Position numbers and translations under genes: made by a program
Shown here: positions 52,401 through 64,000 of the stretch, piece after piece
Numbering within the stretch: the first letter of the stretch is position 1
Layout: every line of letters begins with the position of its first letter
From: Luscinia megarhynchos
Lineage: Eukaryota; Chordata; Aves; Passeriformes; Turdidae
Direction: 5' to 3'
DNA: 64,000 bases
NCBI GenBank assembly: GCA_034336665.1
Contig: CM067565.1
Coordinates: 84,694,858 to 84,758,857 of the forward strand
The notes under the pieces: model-generated
Told to the model about the DNA's origin: nothing
What the model saw: the letters and a program-made list of their open reading frames with translations, nothing else
The model's database searches: none

Positions 52401-53478
52401 GCAACCAAAGAAGAAAGTTAGAGAGCCATTTCATATTTAGAAGTTAAAGAAAATACAGATATAAGTAAAAGGAAGAATAATTTCCAGACAGCAAATCATG
52501 CCTGATAGACTTTGACTTGCCATGAACAGTTGCTCTTCTCTTGCACAGGTTCCAAAAACCTCCTTAGTTTTTTGCTTCTTTGATACTTTTCAGCCAGAAG
52601 GAAAAATGTTCCTCAAGATGGTGGGTTTTTAGACAGCCTCATTCCCAATATACCTGGCAGTTTAATACACAAATGAATTTCCACAACTAGTACTGCTATA
52701 TTTCTTGCATCACCCTGTCTAAAAATTGCACTTTTCCAAAGGGATTCTGGGGAAGTGGAGGAAATCTTTCATCCCAATGCAAGAATTATTATTCCCTGTG
52801 TCCTGGGATTCACATTCATTTGGATATAAACGACCTTGAACTGACATAGAAAGATGACAGAATGAGTAAGCAATTGAGAACTCTGGAATCAGTAGTTTTG
52901 CTGTTAACTTTCCACAGAATTTAGAGATTTCAGTGAATCTCAGCATGAATATTGTTCCCCTAAGACATTTACTTAACACAGGAACTGATTCTCTCCCTTT
53001 TCTTTTACCTTGTGTTTATCAAATTAGAGCACTGCAGTTAAGCATCTTCAAATACTCCTTCTTAAAAGCACCTCTTACATTCTAAGATCTAAAAGGACAC
53101 ATTTGTACTTGCTAATGTGACAAACACCTCACTTCACACTTTCTGTCAAGAAAAGAGAGTTAAGCCTGAAGGCAATTATATAGCCCACCTAGGTATTCTG
53201 CTCAACAGCCAGGCATCTTAGGAAATTTCCATTTTTTGTACTATCTACAGCACACAGGCAAACTCCCTTCTAATCTTTCCTTTGCACCAAAGGAAACCAA
53301 ACTATTGAATATCCCCCAGATAGCTGACCTTTGTAACAGGATCTTTAACCAATGAATGTTCAATATTTTAACTTTCATTCCCCAGCAATGCTATTTAAGG
53401 AGCCATCTGAGGCCTCTGCTGCTCCCAAGGTTCCTGCCTGCAATACAAAGAGAAATGTACTTTTTTTTTTAAATGCCA

Positions 53479-53491
53479 GTTGCCTAGTAAC
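53479..53491. promoter_or_regulatory. RFX X-box-like site
   Basis: GTTGCCTAGTAAC fits the X-box pattern GTNRCC-N-RGYAAC at every fixed position. It lies in an intron with no promoter nearby, so a chance match is possible. Confidence 0.3.
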
Positions 53492-56400
53492 CAGCCTAAG
53501 CTTTCGCAAGGATACCAACAGAAGGAACAGCCTAAATCATAAAATTTGTCTGCTGTTGCTGCAGAATTATGTATTAAATATATTTTTAACTTTCCTTCTA
53601 ACCTTCTGGAAAGCTGTATGTTGGCAATACAAGCATGTCTGAGTCAAACTTGAAGCTCCTTGAAGCACTTAGAGACATCTGCTTTTGCTGCACTGTTTAA
53701 ATAAGGGGAAGGATTCCTTTTTTTGGGTGCAGCACAGATAGGAGCAGCTCAGACATTAGCTTGTCATTATTTGGCTATGACCAAATTATTATTTTGCTAA
53801 GGGCTCCAAAATCAGAGTTCATGTCTGTGTAAGACTGGTTTCAAAACCTTAAAAATGCTGCCAGCACAAGCGTTGGGCAAGACTGCAGTATCTCCAACTG
53901 CTGAGCAGCCAAAGGGAGCACAGTGACACTGCAAGACCAGCTCTGGGAAGAGCTGGAGCTTCGTGCCTCAGAAACACAGCTGAAGGACAGACACCAAGAA
54001 GGATTCGATTGCTTCCCTTTGAATAACACCAGACACCTCCTGAAGCATTACATGATTAAGAAAACCATTCAGATAGACCTGCATGATTTTTTCTTCCCCA
54101 TTGCCTTAAAGAGGAACAAACATAATGGGCAAGAGCAGGAAGGAGTGTTTTGTGTAGTTGAAAGCAGCTTTATCTGCCTCATTTTGCAAGGCATCATGCT
54201 TGGAGCTTACATCCCCTACTGCCAAGCCTATCCATCTATATGGCAATGCTGACCATTGTTCCTGTGGTGCCCCAGTATGGGCTGGAGGGGGCTGGGGAGG
54301 ATCAGCAACAACGCAGCTGTTTCTGAAGTCACAGTTGCTGTCCTCAAGGCAAGCACTGAGCTGGCCATGTTCTGCTGGGCTGGAGAGCTTTGTGGCAGGC
54401 ACCACAGGGACACAAAGTCACCACCAGCAATCCCAGCACCAGGCCTGCTGAGTATAGTCCTTGCCTTCAGGTATCTGAACTCTCACAGAGGCTTTTCCCC
54501 ACAGACCCTTCAGTTGTTCCTGAGCTCCTCCTTTACTCACTCTTGAGGCATTTCAGCTCCTCAGTGAGTACACAGTTAAGGGTGAAAGCACTATCCTCTC
54601 CTAGCAGATACTCCCAGCCTGCCTTCAGCTGGCCTAAGGCTATATTACTGCTCACTGCTCCTCTCAAGAAACACATATCCTAAAGCTCTTTGCTCATTAT
54701 CCATGTGGTGTTGTGGGGTTTTTCAGGCAGAGGCATTGAACGTGAGTGTGAAAATGTTTCCACACACTGCATACACTAACTACAATAAACATTCACTGTA
54801 CTTTAAAGATTAAGACTCATGAGAGTTGTATGGCTCAATTAGGACACCCAGCACTTTTAGACTACGCAGACTCAGTGATCACAGAATAATTTCACAGCTA
54901 TCCTTGAAGAATCCCTCCCTCACTTCCCTTAGGAAAATGGCAAATCAGTGTCACTAAACAGAAATCTTGCCTCCTTGTGTGGTAGGCAGAAGACAGGCAC
55001 CAATGTTGCTTCATGTTATCCAATGCATGTATTTTAATACTTAGCAATGCAGATCTAGAAGATTTTCTTAAGTACCATAAATTTAAGCAAGAGCCTACTC
55101 ACTATGCACTTCTTAGTCTCTACTCCCAGGGAGCTCCAGTGACACTGAGATACCCAGGCTAGGTCCTGTGTGAGAATAGTAGGTGTGGAAGGGGACAGAA
55201 ATCTGAAAAGGCAACATGTAACTGATCCAACTGGTCCAAGGCCAAGGAAATGCTTGCAAGTGCACAAGGACCCTATTACACATCCCTTGTGCTTGTAATA
55301 CATCATCCAAACACTATGATAGCTCTGCCTCCAACTTCAGAAATGTCGGCAGAGCTACCCCAGCCTGCAGGAGAGCTGTGTGCTGGAACCTCCAGAGAAA
55401 ACTGCTTAGCTGGAAAGCAGCAGCACAGAACAAATCTACCCCAAGCAGCTCTCTCTTCACTGCTGTGAAGACTAAGAAGTCTCTTCCACTCTGTAAAAGA
55501 GAGTTTGGTCCTTCCTTTCCCCACGCTGCTCAATGCTGGTCAGTTTTTCAAAACCTTGAGACGAGCAGATGCAACTGTGTGCACTGGCTTTACTCTGGCA
55601 GCAGGACAGTGGCTCATCTCATTGCCTGAGGACTCTGCCAGATGGCATCTGGCTATCACACCACTGCCACTCAGACTCCAGCCTGTCCACACATGGCAGC
55701 AGAGGCAGGGAGCTGTGCTGCCCACTCAGCCTCTAGCTGATATTACCACATAGCCAAGGTTATTACCAGCATTAAAGCATCTGTGAAGAATTCAGCATTC
55801 AGCACCACAGGAATAGGGCTGCTGCATTAGAATGATTTAAACCTCTTTGGCCTATTCAGAACTGCACTTGGTGACACAGGACATCTCCCACCAGATCTTT
55901 GCCATTGTCTAGGTTTTCCCAGCATTTCCTTTCCCTTCCCATCTAAATTTGTCAACAAAAGTGTTTCAAATATCGTGGTGAAATTTTGTCATTTGGCTGT
56001 ACGTGCCTCTCTTGTTCAGTGAATGTACAGCTCAATACAAAAGGCATTCCTAAAAATGGGTTAAAAAACAACCAGACCACATCACCCTTCTCATTATGCA
56101 AGTTGCTGAGAAATGCAGGAAAGTGAAACTGCTGTCACTCCATTATTTCCACCACTTAAGTTGATAAAAGACAGGCAAGGAGGTTATGCTTCCCTGAGCT
56201 TTTTCATTCACTGTTTTAGGAAGCCCCAAGGCCTGTAGGAACTCGCTGAAGTGATGTGCCTATTTTTGTTAAGACACATGCTTTTCAGAATAATGTGTAA
56301 ACTCAAGCCTGCGTGTGGTAATGAGCCAAGGTGGCTGGCTTGACATGCAGACTGATCACTTGTGAAAAATGACAATCACCATTTGGCAATTTTTTGGCTG

Positions 56401-58929
56401 GCAGAAGAAGAAACTATATTGAAATTTGATTTGATTGACTTAATCTGAAGATACAAATTAAACATACCTCTAGTCAAATTCAGTGTAGATTAGAGGGCAA
56501 GATAGGATTTTATGGCACTTTTAAGAAGGTCAGAGTTGAAAATTCTAAAAACGTGTTTTAAAAAAAAAGAGAAAGCAAAGTTTCCAGCATTTACACATTG
56601 ATAAAACTGTTCCTGTCATGCCCAGGATTTATGAGAGCAATTTGCTGTACTGCAGAACAAGTAATGCTGCAGGATGTGAGGTTTCATTACCAAGAAATGA
56701 GATCATGAATTGGCTGTGACTGAGACAGGTGAAAATAGATCTTCACCTATAAAAGCTCAAGTGTACTCTGCATTCTGCAGTCTAGACTGACCACACTGTT
56801 TTCTCATCAGCTCTTTCTGCTACACTGGAGCACTTGCTTTTAAATGAACTCTGTCCTACTATCAAGCTGCAAAGCAATATAAAAATGTATGCCACATCTC
56901 CCATTAGCAAGATGACGCATTGCAGAGTATATGACAGGAATCCTCAGGGAATACTTTGGGATTAGAAGTGAAATACTGCACAGATGGGATTGTTGGGTAA
57001 GGGAATTCCCTCTGACCCATATAGGGCTCAGAACACTTAGCGCTGTTACATCAATAGGCAAGATCAGGACATTTTACCTTGTAAATATTTAAAGTACAGG
57101 CAGAAAGACAAGATGTACTTGAAAATCTGAAAAGATAGGACAGCTACAGAGACAAAAAATAAAAAGGAACAACATAAATATCTAAATACCAAATATTTTG
57201 TAACATGTAGGGAAGGAGAAGAAGTATGCAAGCATAGAATGGACAAAAATGGAATTGCCATGCAAGTTGTTAGAAGCTAAAGATCTGGCCCCATTTCTCC
57301 ATGCTAATCCAAAACTGAAGCACAATTATTCTCTGCATACATTCCCTCTCAAACATCAGTAGTTAAAAATCTTCATTTGCTCTCCAGAGGATTACTAGAG
57401 CTACAGCATTGTATGCTGCTGAGAACCAGGTTAGACAACTTACAAAGCCAATAAAGCTCCCAGGCAAACCCCACGTCCATAGTAAGATTCTGTGCCTTTC
57501 TGTCACAGTCTGTGTATCATTGTTGTCCCCAGTATCAAGAGATCAGATACCTGAAGGATTTGCAAAGATACAGAGGACAGGACTGTGCTAAGTCCAGCTG
57601 AATTCCAAGGTGAGCTAGACATGACATGTAAGCCCTCATTTGACCTAGGTCAGTGCAACATCACAACATTAACACCATGGCACCAAGCTCATTGTTTATG
57701 TATTCCACCAGTAGCTTCAGGTTTCCTTATACATGATTGAGTCTAACCATTGTTTCCAAGCTTGGAATTGGATTTCAAAATGCTTGCACTGAACTTCTGT
57801 AGGAATCTGTGAGGCTCCTTCTGACTAAAGATCTCTGTTAAGCTCCCTGCTGATCTAATATGCACTGCCAAAGCTTTGCTATCTCATAAATCAGCCAGAT
57901 CTGTTATATTTAAAAGGAGACAATGATGGAGTCCCAGAACAGAGTCAGAGTTTGCAAGGTCCAACAGAAAACATCCCTGGTGCCTCACAGAGGGGTCACT
58001 ACAGATTTGCCTAGGGTGTTCCACAGATCCCCAGTGATTTAGGCTCCACATAATCTCCACAGGGCACTCTTTTTCCATGTTCCACTGTCCTTATTTTTTT
58101 TCCTTTTAATAAGAAACATGACCTTGTATGGTTGCAATTAGATGCCATGCCTTGTCCTAACCACCACAGACAAGATTAACCCCTCCTTTTAAGAGTGCTT
58201 GGAGACTTTTTTCTCTCAGACTTTTTTCTCCCCTTTAAGGTGAAAAAAATATTTTCATTCTTTCCATAGTACTGCTTACTATACCCTAAGTCACATCTGA
58301 TGCTCTTTATTAGACTTTCTCTCATTGTTCTACCATTTTTTTGAAGTAGAATGCTTATCAACAGTCTTCCAAGATAAGGCTTTGCCTATGCTCACAGAAG
58401 TGAAGGAATTCCTTCAGACATCTTCCAAGCTTTGCGGCCACTTACACCTCACAAAACAAATTCTTTGCAGAAGCCTAAATTTATCTCTTATTTCCACACC
58501 AAGGCCACTGTTTCTGGCTCAGCTTATAGCCATAAAAGACCAGTAGTAGCTGGAATTTGGCAAATGAGTGCCAGTTGGTGGTCTCCACTCAGGTCCACAT
58601 GGATTCCTGTACACTCCTGGGCACAGAATATAGGATCATATTAAGTGATCTGCTACTGCACAGCATCAATTTGTTCATGCCTCCCAAACATGTATGTGGG
58701 GGTTCGAGAATGAACCAGCTAAATTTTGTACCATCTACATTTCCTACAGCAAGTCCACTCTTTTAAGACTAATAAAGAAAAGCTCCTGTTACCTTTGCCT
58801 AATTTTCACAACCACATTTCAGCCATCTCAGTGGCTTACTGATGACTTTTATAAATACCACACTAATTTTAAAAAACCACTTGTGCTGAAACACATGACC
58901 ATGCCAACATTCACATTCTTTTTCTAGAG

Positions 58930-59098
58930 CGTATTTTGCACCAAGCACTTTAAAAATATTAAACCTTACAAGTTCTCTAAAAAAAAAAATTTACATTTCC
59001 TTTAACAGATGGAGAAACCACAGCTTAAGTCAATTGCATAGAGACACAGAGTGAACTGATGGCAGTTTTAGACACTGGCTCTTTCTTATACTTAGCCC
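58930..59098 (+). mobile_element. MIR-like ancient SINE fragment
   Basis: The order of blocks follows the MIR core and 3' part: CACCAAGCACTTTAAAAATA, AACAGATGGAGAAACCACAG, AGAGACACAGAGTGAACTGA, and ACACTGGCTCTTTC. Divergence is heavy. Recognition is from memory of the family and would need a profile search to confirm. Confidence 0.55.
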
Positions 59099-59360
59099 AT
59101 TTATGTTGAACCTGCAGACAATGGACAACTGTATAACGCTTTCCAACCCATAGCTATGCACAAAATCCATTTTTCTCCTTAGTAATGAGAAAAAAACCAC
59201 TACACAGAAAGAACAGTACTCAATATCAAACTCACACCCCTCATCACAAAGTGCAATCAGAGACTAAAAGGAGAGCACTGTCCTTTCACAGAGCTGCCTG
59301 ATGGCACCTACTCCCACAACACACATGACTCTACACATTCAAACAAGTGATCCAGATTCA

Positions 59361-59858
<498 letters not shown>

Positions 59859-59996
59859 CTCAGACAGCATCACATACTGCCCTCTTCTGCCCAGCGTGAT
59901 GCTGAGGAGGTCGTAGACTGCAGAGGCATCCTGGAGGCTGACGGCTCGGTCATCCTGCTGCTCTGGGGCTCGGCTGATCACTGCGTCCCGGTTCGC
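59859..59996 (-). CDS. TTC7A: TTC7A internal exon, segment residues 1-46
   Basis: This 138-base exon (46 codons, phase 0 at both ends) is bounded by a CGCAG acceptor just above 59996 and a GAG|GTACC donor below 59859. It opens with [17 protein letters not shown] and closes with [13 protein letters not shown], which matches the TTC7 family stretch following the EEALLLLLISES segment; that preceding exon was not found up to 64000. The central part, [19 protein letters not shown], forms the helical lead into the next TPR. The donor departs from consensus at +4 (C) and +5 (C), so it is the weakest donor in the series. The exon is richer in CpG than the flanking intron. It is separated from the next exon by only 363 bases. 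Confidence 0.97.
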
Positions 59997-62900
59997 CTGC
60001 GCACACAAGGGAGGGTCAGAAACCCAGAGAGCGACGCACAACCCGCTCCTCCACGGGAAGCTACACCCAGCACCCATAGCACCTCGCTTAAAATCATCCC
60101 AAGGCTTTTTTTTAAAAAAAGTTCATCCCAACATAAGGAAGGTGTTTCCACAGAGGTGCTTTCTACCTACATGAAGCAAACTTAAGAAGATAGCTGTATC
60201 TACAGGAAGGAACTGCTACACATATCTCATCTGGATTTGTGTCACAGAATTAGAGCATTATGAAACAGACCTACCAGATCCCATTTCCTCAATAATTAGA
60301 AATTCAAGGCCATCCTTAAACCATCTTCCTTATTTTCTCAATAATTAGAAATTCAAGGCCATCCTTGAAACCATCTTCCTTATTATTTCAATTGCCTGCA
60401 ACTGTGGTAACTGCTTCCAAGGTTGATAATTTATCTTCTGTTTCTGTGCTATTCTTCACAATACCATCCATTTTTGTTGTTCTTTTTTGCTACTCACCTT
60501 TTATTTTTTAATTGGAGCAGGTTGCCCAAGTAATAAGATTTGCCTGTCATCAACTTAAAGCAATTAAAGGTTTGGGCAATGCAACACCAATTTTTTAAAA
60601 AAAATAAATATATAAAATATGTTTTAATTTTGCTGATCTATCAGTACATTGTTGGGCCTAGATCAGGAAGAAACATGAATTTTGACAGAAAACAGCAATT
60701 TCCGAGGATGTCCCAAAATACCACATGCCACAGACTCAAGATTTACCTCAAAATCCCAGCCCTTTGCACTTTTCTGAGCACAAAGAGGGAGATTACAATT
60801 CCAGAGCAAACGGAAAAGTCCCTCTGATTTCCAAACACAGAGTCACCCAGACTGCCCAGCCTTTGGGAGAGGCAGTGCTGGATGCCACTGAGCCTGAGCA
60901 CCACCTGATAGCACAGACACACTGCCCTGGGCTCCTCAGCTGAAAGGGGTGCAACATCAGACACGCAGGTCTAGACGTCTAAAAGATCAGAAAAATTAAG
61001 AAAATTGCCAGCAATTTCACCTTGAGCAAAGGCAAACAAAATGTTCCCTCCTTGAAACAAGAAGGTTATGAGATTTATTTTACAATACAACTATAATCTT
61101 ACATCCATTTCTTTCTAATTGTGGGGAGAAAATTTTTTTCCATAAAAAGGTTAAACATGGGAATTAAGTGTAATAAAAACTGCCAGAATATGCAGCCCTT
61201 ACAGCCCACGCGTATTTCACTGTGATTAAGCTGCAGCTGTTTCATCATGATTTCATCTGTGCAATGCCTCAGTTCAAAGCACTCTTCATCACAGCCTCCA
61301 GCCACGACTGCAAACACAATTACTGACAACTAACACAATCTCAACCTAGAGCTAAATGGTGACTGCAGTTAAAGGCAAGCTGATGGATCAGACCCAGTCC
61401 AGTGTTTGCACAAATAAACTTACACCAACTCCTGCAGCCACAAAGGCATTTTTCTTTTTCATGCTACTGCAGAAGATGCAATTCTTGATTAAAAAGATAG
61501 TTCAGAACAACAGAATGCATGACAGAATGAAACCAACTTTTAAAATTCTGCAACCAGAGTACAGAAGCATAGCTTGCCTACCTTTATTATCTTTTATTGA
61601 GAAATTCTAAAAAAGAATTTTAAAAAATATACATGTTTAAGCTCTGTTTGGATTTTACGTAAGACTGGTAGTTTAAAAGGAAAAAAAAGGAGTTAAATAA
61701 ACCCATGTACTGTATGATCCTCATTGCCAAGTGAATCCTCACAGGTACATACAATAGCATTAACAATTTTTTCTGCACTGGTTACATTGCTATGACAATT
61801 GTTTGTAGCAAACAGCTACTGAGACAGCACCCCCATGCTCTGTAATCTCACCAACAACCTCCCATTATAGTCAGCTATAGCCTGATACTTTTGAGTATCC
61901 ATCAAATACCAGGCTATGACTTTTAAGGGGATGCATTAGCAGATAGAAAAATTGATCAAAACTCATGACTGTCCATCGCATTTTGGCGCAGATACTGGTA
62001 CTAGTATCCCAGTACCCCAATCCTGCAAAAACAGAAATACAGGGCATATTACAAGGATGCAAGATTCTAAAATTGCAGCCATATTGACCATATTGTCTAT
62101 ATCATACTTTACCCAAGCAGACAGCAGTTAAATGCAACATATGCATACACATGATGAATCTTCTTTCCCAGAAGGTCATAAACCTGCTGATTTTCTTCAA
62201 GCTTTCAAATCTCAAAGCCATTGAAGGTCTTTGCAATCTAGCACTCTCTATGCTTCCATGCATAAAAGTTGCCACTAGCAAATTCATTGTTACCTCTATC
62301 TCAACAATTTCTGCAATACTGGACCTATTCCCAATTGCTAATTCCAGCTGCTCTAAAAAAAATAAATTAAGAGCCCACATTATAGTAGAGACATAAAAAC
62401 CCCTAAACCCAAAAATCAAAAGGTGCAAACCTCAAAAAAACTGACTGAACAGTAGCAAGTATATGGACTGTGTCTAAGAGAATAAGGTAAATAAATCCCC
62501 ATCCTAAGTAAGGCTCAAGGTACTACTGCAGTACACACACAGGTCAGAAAGGGAATGCGAATTACTGTTTCCTGAATCCCACTCAGGAAACTGGCATGTC
62601 TCTGTGGCCTGCCTTTCACAGAAGGCAGGCTGCTGTCCCTCAGATCATCATCAACCATGTTTTTTCTTTGCCTTTATGTTTTTGTAAATATTAATTTGTC
62701 AGTGAGAAATCCTGACAGTCACCGGCAAGTACAAGGGGAAAACAGTTGCAGTTACTGCAACAAAGAATACATACATTCTGTGGGACAGGGAATTTTACCT
62801 AGTGAAATGTACACAGAGAGACACTTCATTTTACATTCGAGAATGCAAAAATTCTAAGCTATTAACACAAATATTTTTTCAATAGCTGTGTTTCTGTTGT

Positions 62901-64000
62901 TTCAGACCACTAATTTTCCTGAACACAACTGGAAAACAGGTTATTTGTACAACACTGGTCTCAAGCGTTTATCCATAACATAAGCAGCAATTTCAATTTG
63001 TCCTACTGCATTATTTCTTCCCCCTCCACTATTCGCAGAAGTAAAACACAGCTACAAATACATTTTCAACACCCCCACCATGACTATTCCCTTTCAGCTG
63101 TTCCCACTGTCACAGACATGCCTCACACACACAATCAGGATGGGGAGAGAGAATAAATCAAACCAAGAGAAGCTCTCTTCAAGGCTGTTTTGTGGCATGG
63201 AGAAGGTCACCAGTGCTACCAACACAGGTTTCACCACTGGGAATTAGCATAACATGCATTATAAAGGCAAAAATATACAGTCAATGCCCCTTTTTTTGAA
63301 ATATTCCAAGGTAAGTGAGCAACCCAGAGATGCATCACCACTTGCATATTTTGGGATGCATTAGGCACAATTAGCTGTGCATGTAGGTGGCTCAGACATG
63401 ACACCAATCCTGTCTAGAGAGATTTGACACATTTTGTAGTCAGACCTAGAAACTGAGCACCTTCAGCCCCTCCTTCCCACAGCCCAGTGACACAGCCCAC
63501 CTGGAGGCCACACATGCCCAAGAGGCTCCAGCCCAGGCTGGTAGCCCTGAGCTAACCCAGCATGCAGCCATTGTGGTGTCTCTGAACCTGACAGGGCACA
63601 GAACCTGGGCTCAGCAGGGCTTTTCCAAACACAGCAATGCCACCACAGGGCTCTCTCAGACCCAGGGCTCTGCCAGCTGGGAACAGCTCTGCCTTTCCGA
63701 GCCCCCACAACGCTGAGCTGCACACAGCTTGGCCCTTCCTATGCACAGACACAGCACACTTACCTGCAAACTTGATAAGGCCCCTATCCATAGAGGATTT
63801 GCTGTACATCAGTGATGCTTATTTATGGCTTGTTTATTTCAGGAAGAAAGGAGAAGAGCCACAGCAAATCCAAACAGCCATTACTTCAGCAGTTATTACG
63901 CACACAGTTACGCTGCAGAAAATTAAATTTTACCACAGTACAAAGATATGCTTCTTAATAAAACGTCAAGCAATCATATGAATTACAATAGAGTATATTC
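59997..64000 (-). other. TTC7A intron upstream of exon 59859-59996, partial
   Basis: The sequence upstream of the 59996 acceptor is non-coding as far as I can read it. The exon expected before it, encoding an EEALLLLLISES-type segment, was not found and probably lies beyond 64000. The stretch contains the tandem duplication at 60289-60387 and a moderately GC-rich area at about 63460-63780. Confidence 0.8.
60289..60387. repeat. Tandem duplication, two units of 49/50 bases
   Basis: Unit one starts TCAATAATTAGAAATTCAAG at 60289 and unit two starts with the same 20 bases at 60338. Over the compared length they differ by a single inserted G in the CCTT(G)AAACC part, apart from the last bases. The near identity implies a recent event or a length-variable locus. 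Confidence 0.95.

Noticed and set aside
54150..55750. Cluster of overlapping open frames on both strands
   Set aside because: The local rise in GC lowers stop-codon frequency; no frame carries a recognisable domain.
58690..58725. GGGGTTCGAGAATGAACC, similar to a tRNA T-arm
   Set aside because: No acceptor stem, anticodon arm or B-box/A-box spacing fits around it.
62102..62428. Minus-strand frame with an eight-T tract plus AG and a later GAG|GTAACA
   Set aside because: The 59-base segment between them encodes EQLELAIGNRSSIAEIVEIE, which is not part of the TTC7A order as I know it; length and phase do not suit the next exon.
63764..63801. Exon-like 38-base segment with a TTTGCAG|GTAAGTG donor on the minus strand
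   Set aside because: Whether used as a first exon from the ATG at 63809 (leaves phase 1) or as an internal exon (38 is not a multiple of 3), it does not match the phase-0 start of exon 59996, and the peptide does not resemble TTC7A.

Overview
This window looks like vertebrate nuclear DNA, most likely from a bird. It is AT-rich and CpG-poor, with short coding islands bounded by GT-AG splice sites inside long non-coding stretches. Recognisable interspersed repeats are few: two CR1 LINE pieces and some worn fragments that look like ancient amniote SINEs. A mammalian intron of this size would normally be full of recent SINEs and L1s. Bird is an inference; a crocodilian or turtle cannot be excluded.

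The whole window appears to lie inside one gene on the minus strand, the tetratricopeptide-repeat scaffold gene TTC7A. Seven internal coding exons can be placed to the base, in transcription order: 59996-59859, 59495-59412, 48694-48590, 39527-39410, 34103-34046, 30710-30638 and 24330-24170. Their reading phases join without a stop or frameshift into one 245-residue segment from the middle of the protein. The match is to TTC7A rather than TTC7B, judged from recalled family sequences. The first exons lie beyond 64000 and the C-terminal exons below position 1.

From 1 to 24169 is a long downstream intron; I found no further TTC7A exon in it. From 24331 to 59858 are the six introns between the placed exons, holding a CR1 3' end (26060-26147), a longer CR1 piece (35240-35665), MIR-like fragments, microsatellites and some AT-rich stretches that could be conserved non-coding elements. 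From 59997 to 64000 is an upstream intron with a fresh 49-base tandem duplication.

The most interesting unexplained feature is a compact CpG-rich patch at about 30215-30400. On the minus strand it is followed by an ATG, three codons and a donor site in the right phase to splice onto the exon at 24330. This could be an internal promoter making a short C-terminal TTC7A. A second is a plus-strand open exon-like segment at 36928-37186, with a good acceptor and its own stop codon, antisense to TTC7A. No bacterial-type features, CRISPR arrays, rRNAs or convincing tRNAs were seen.
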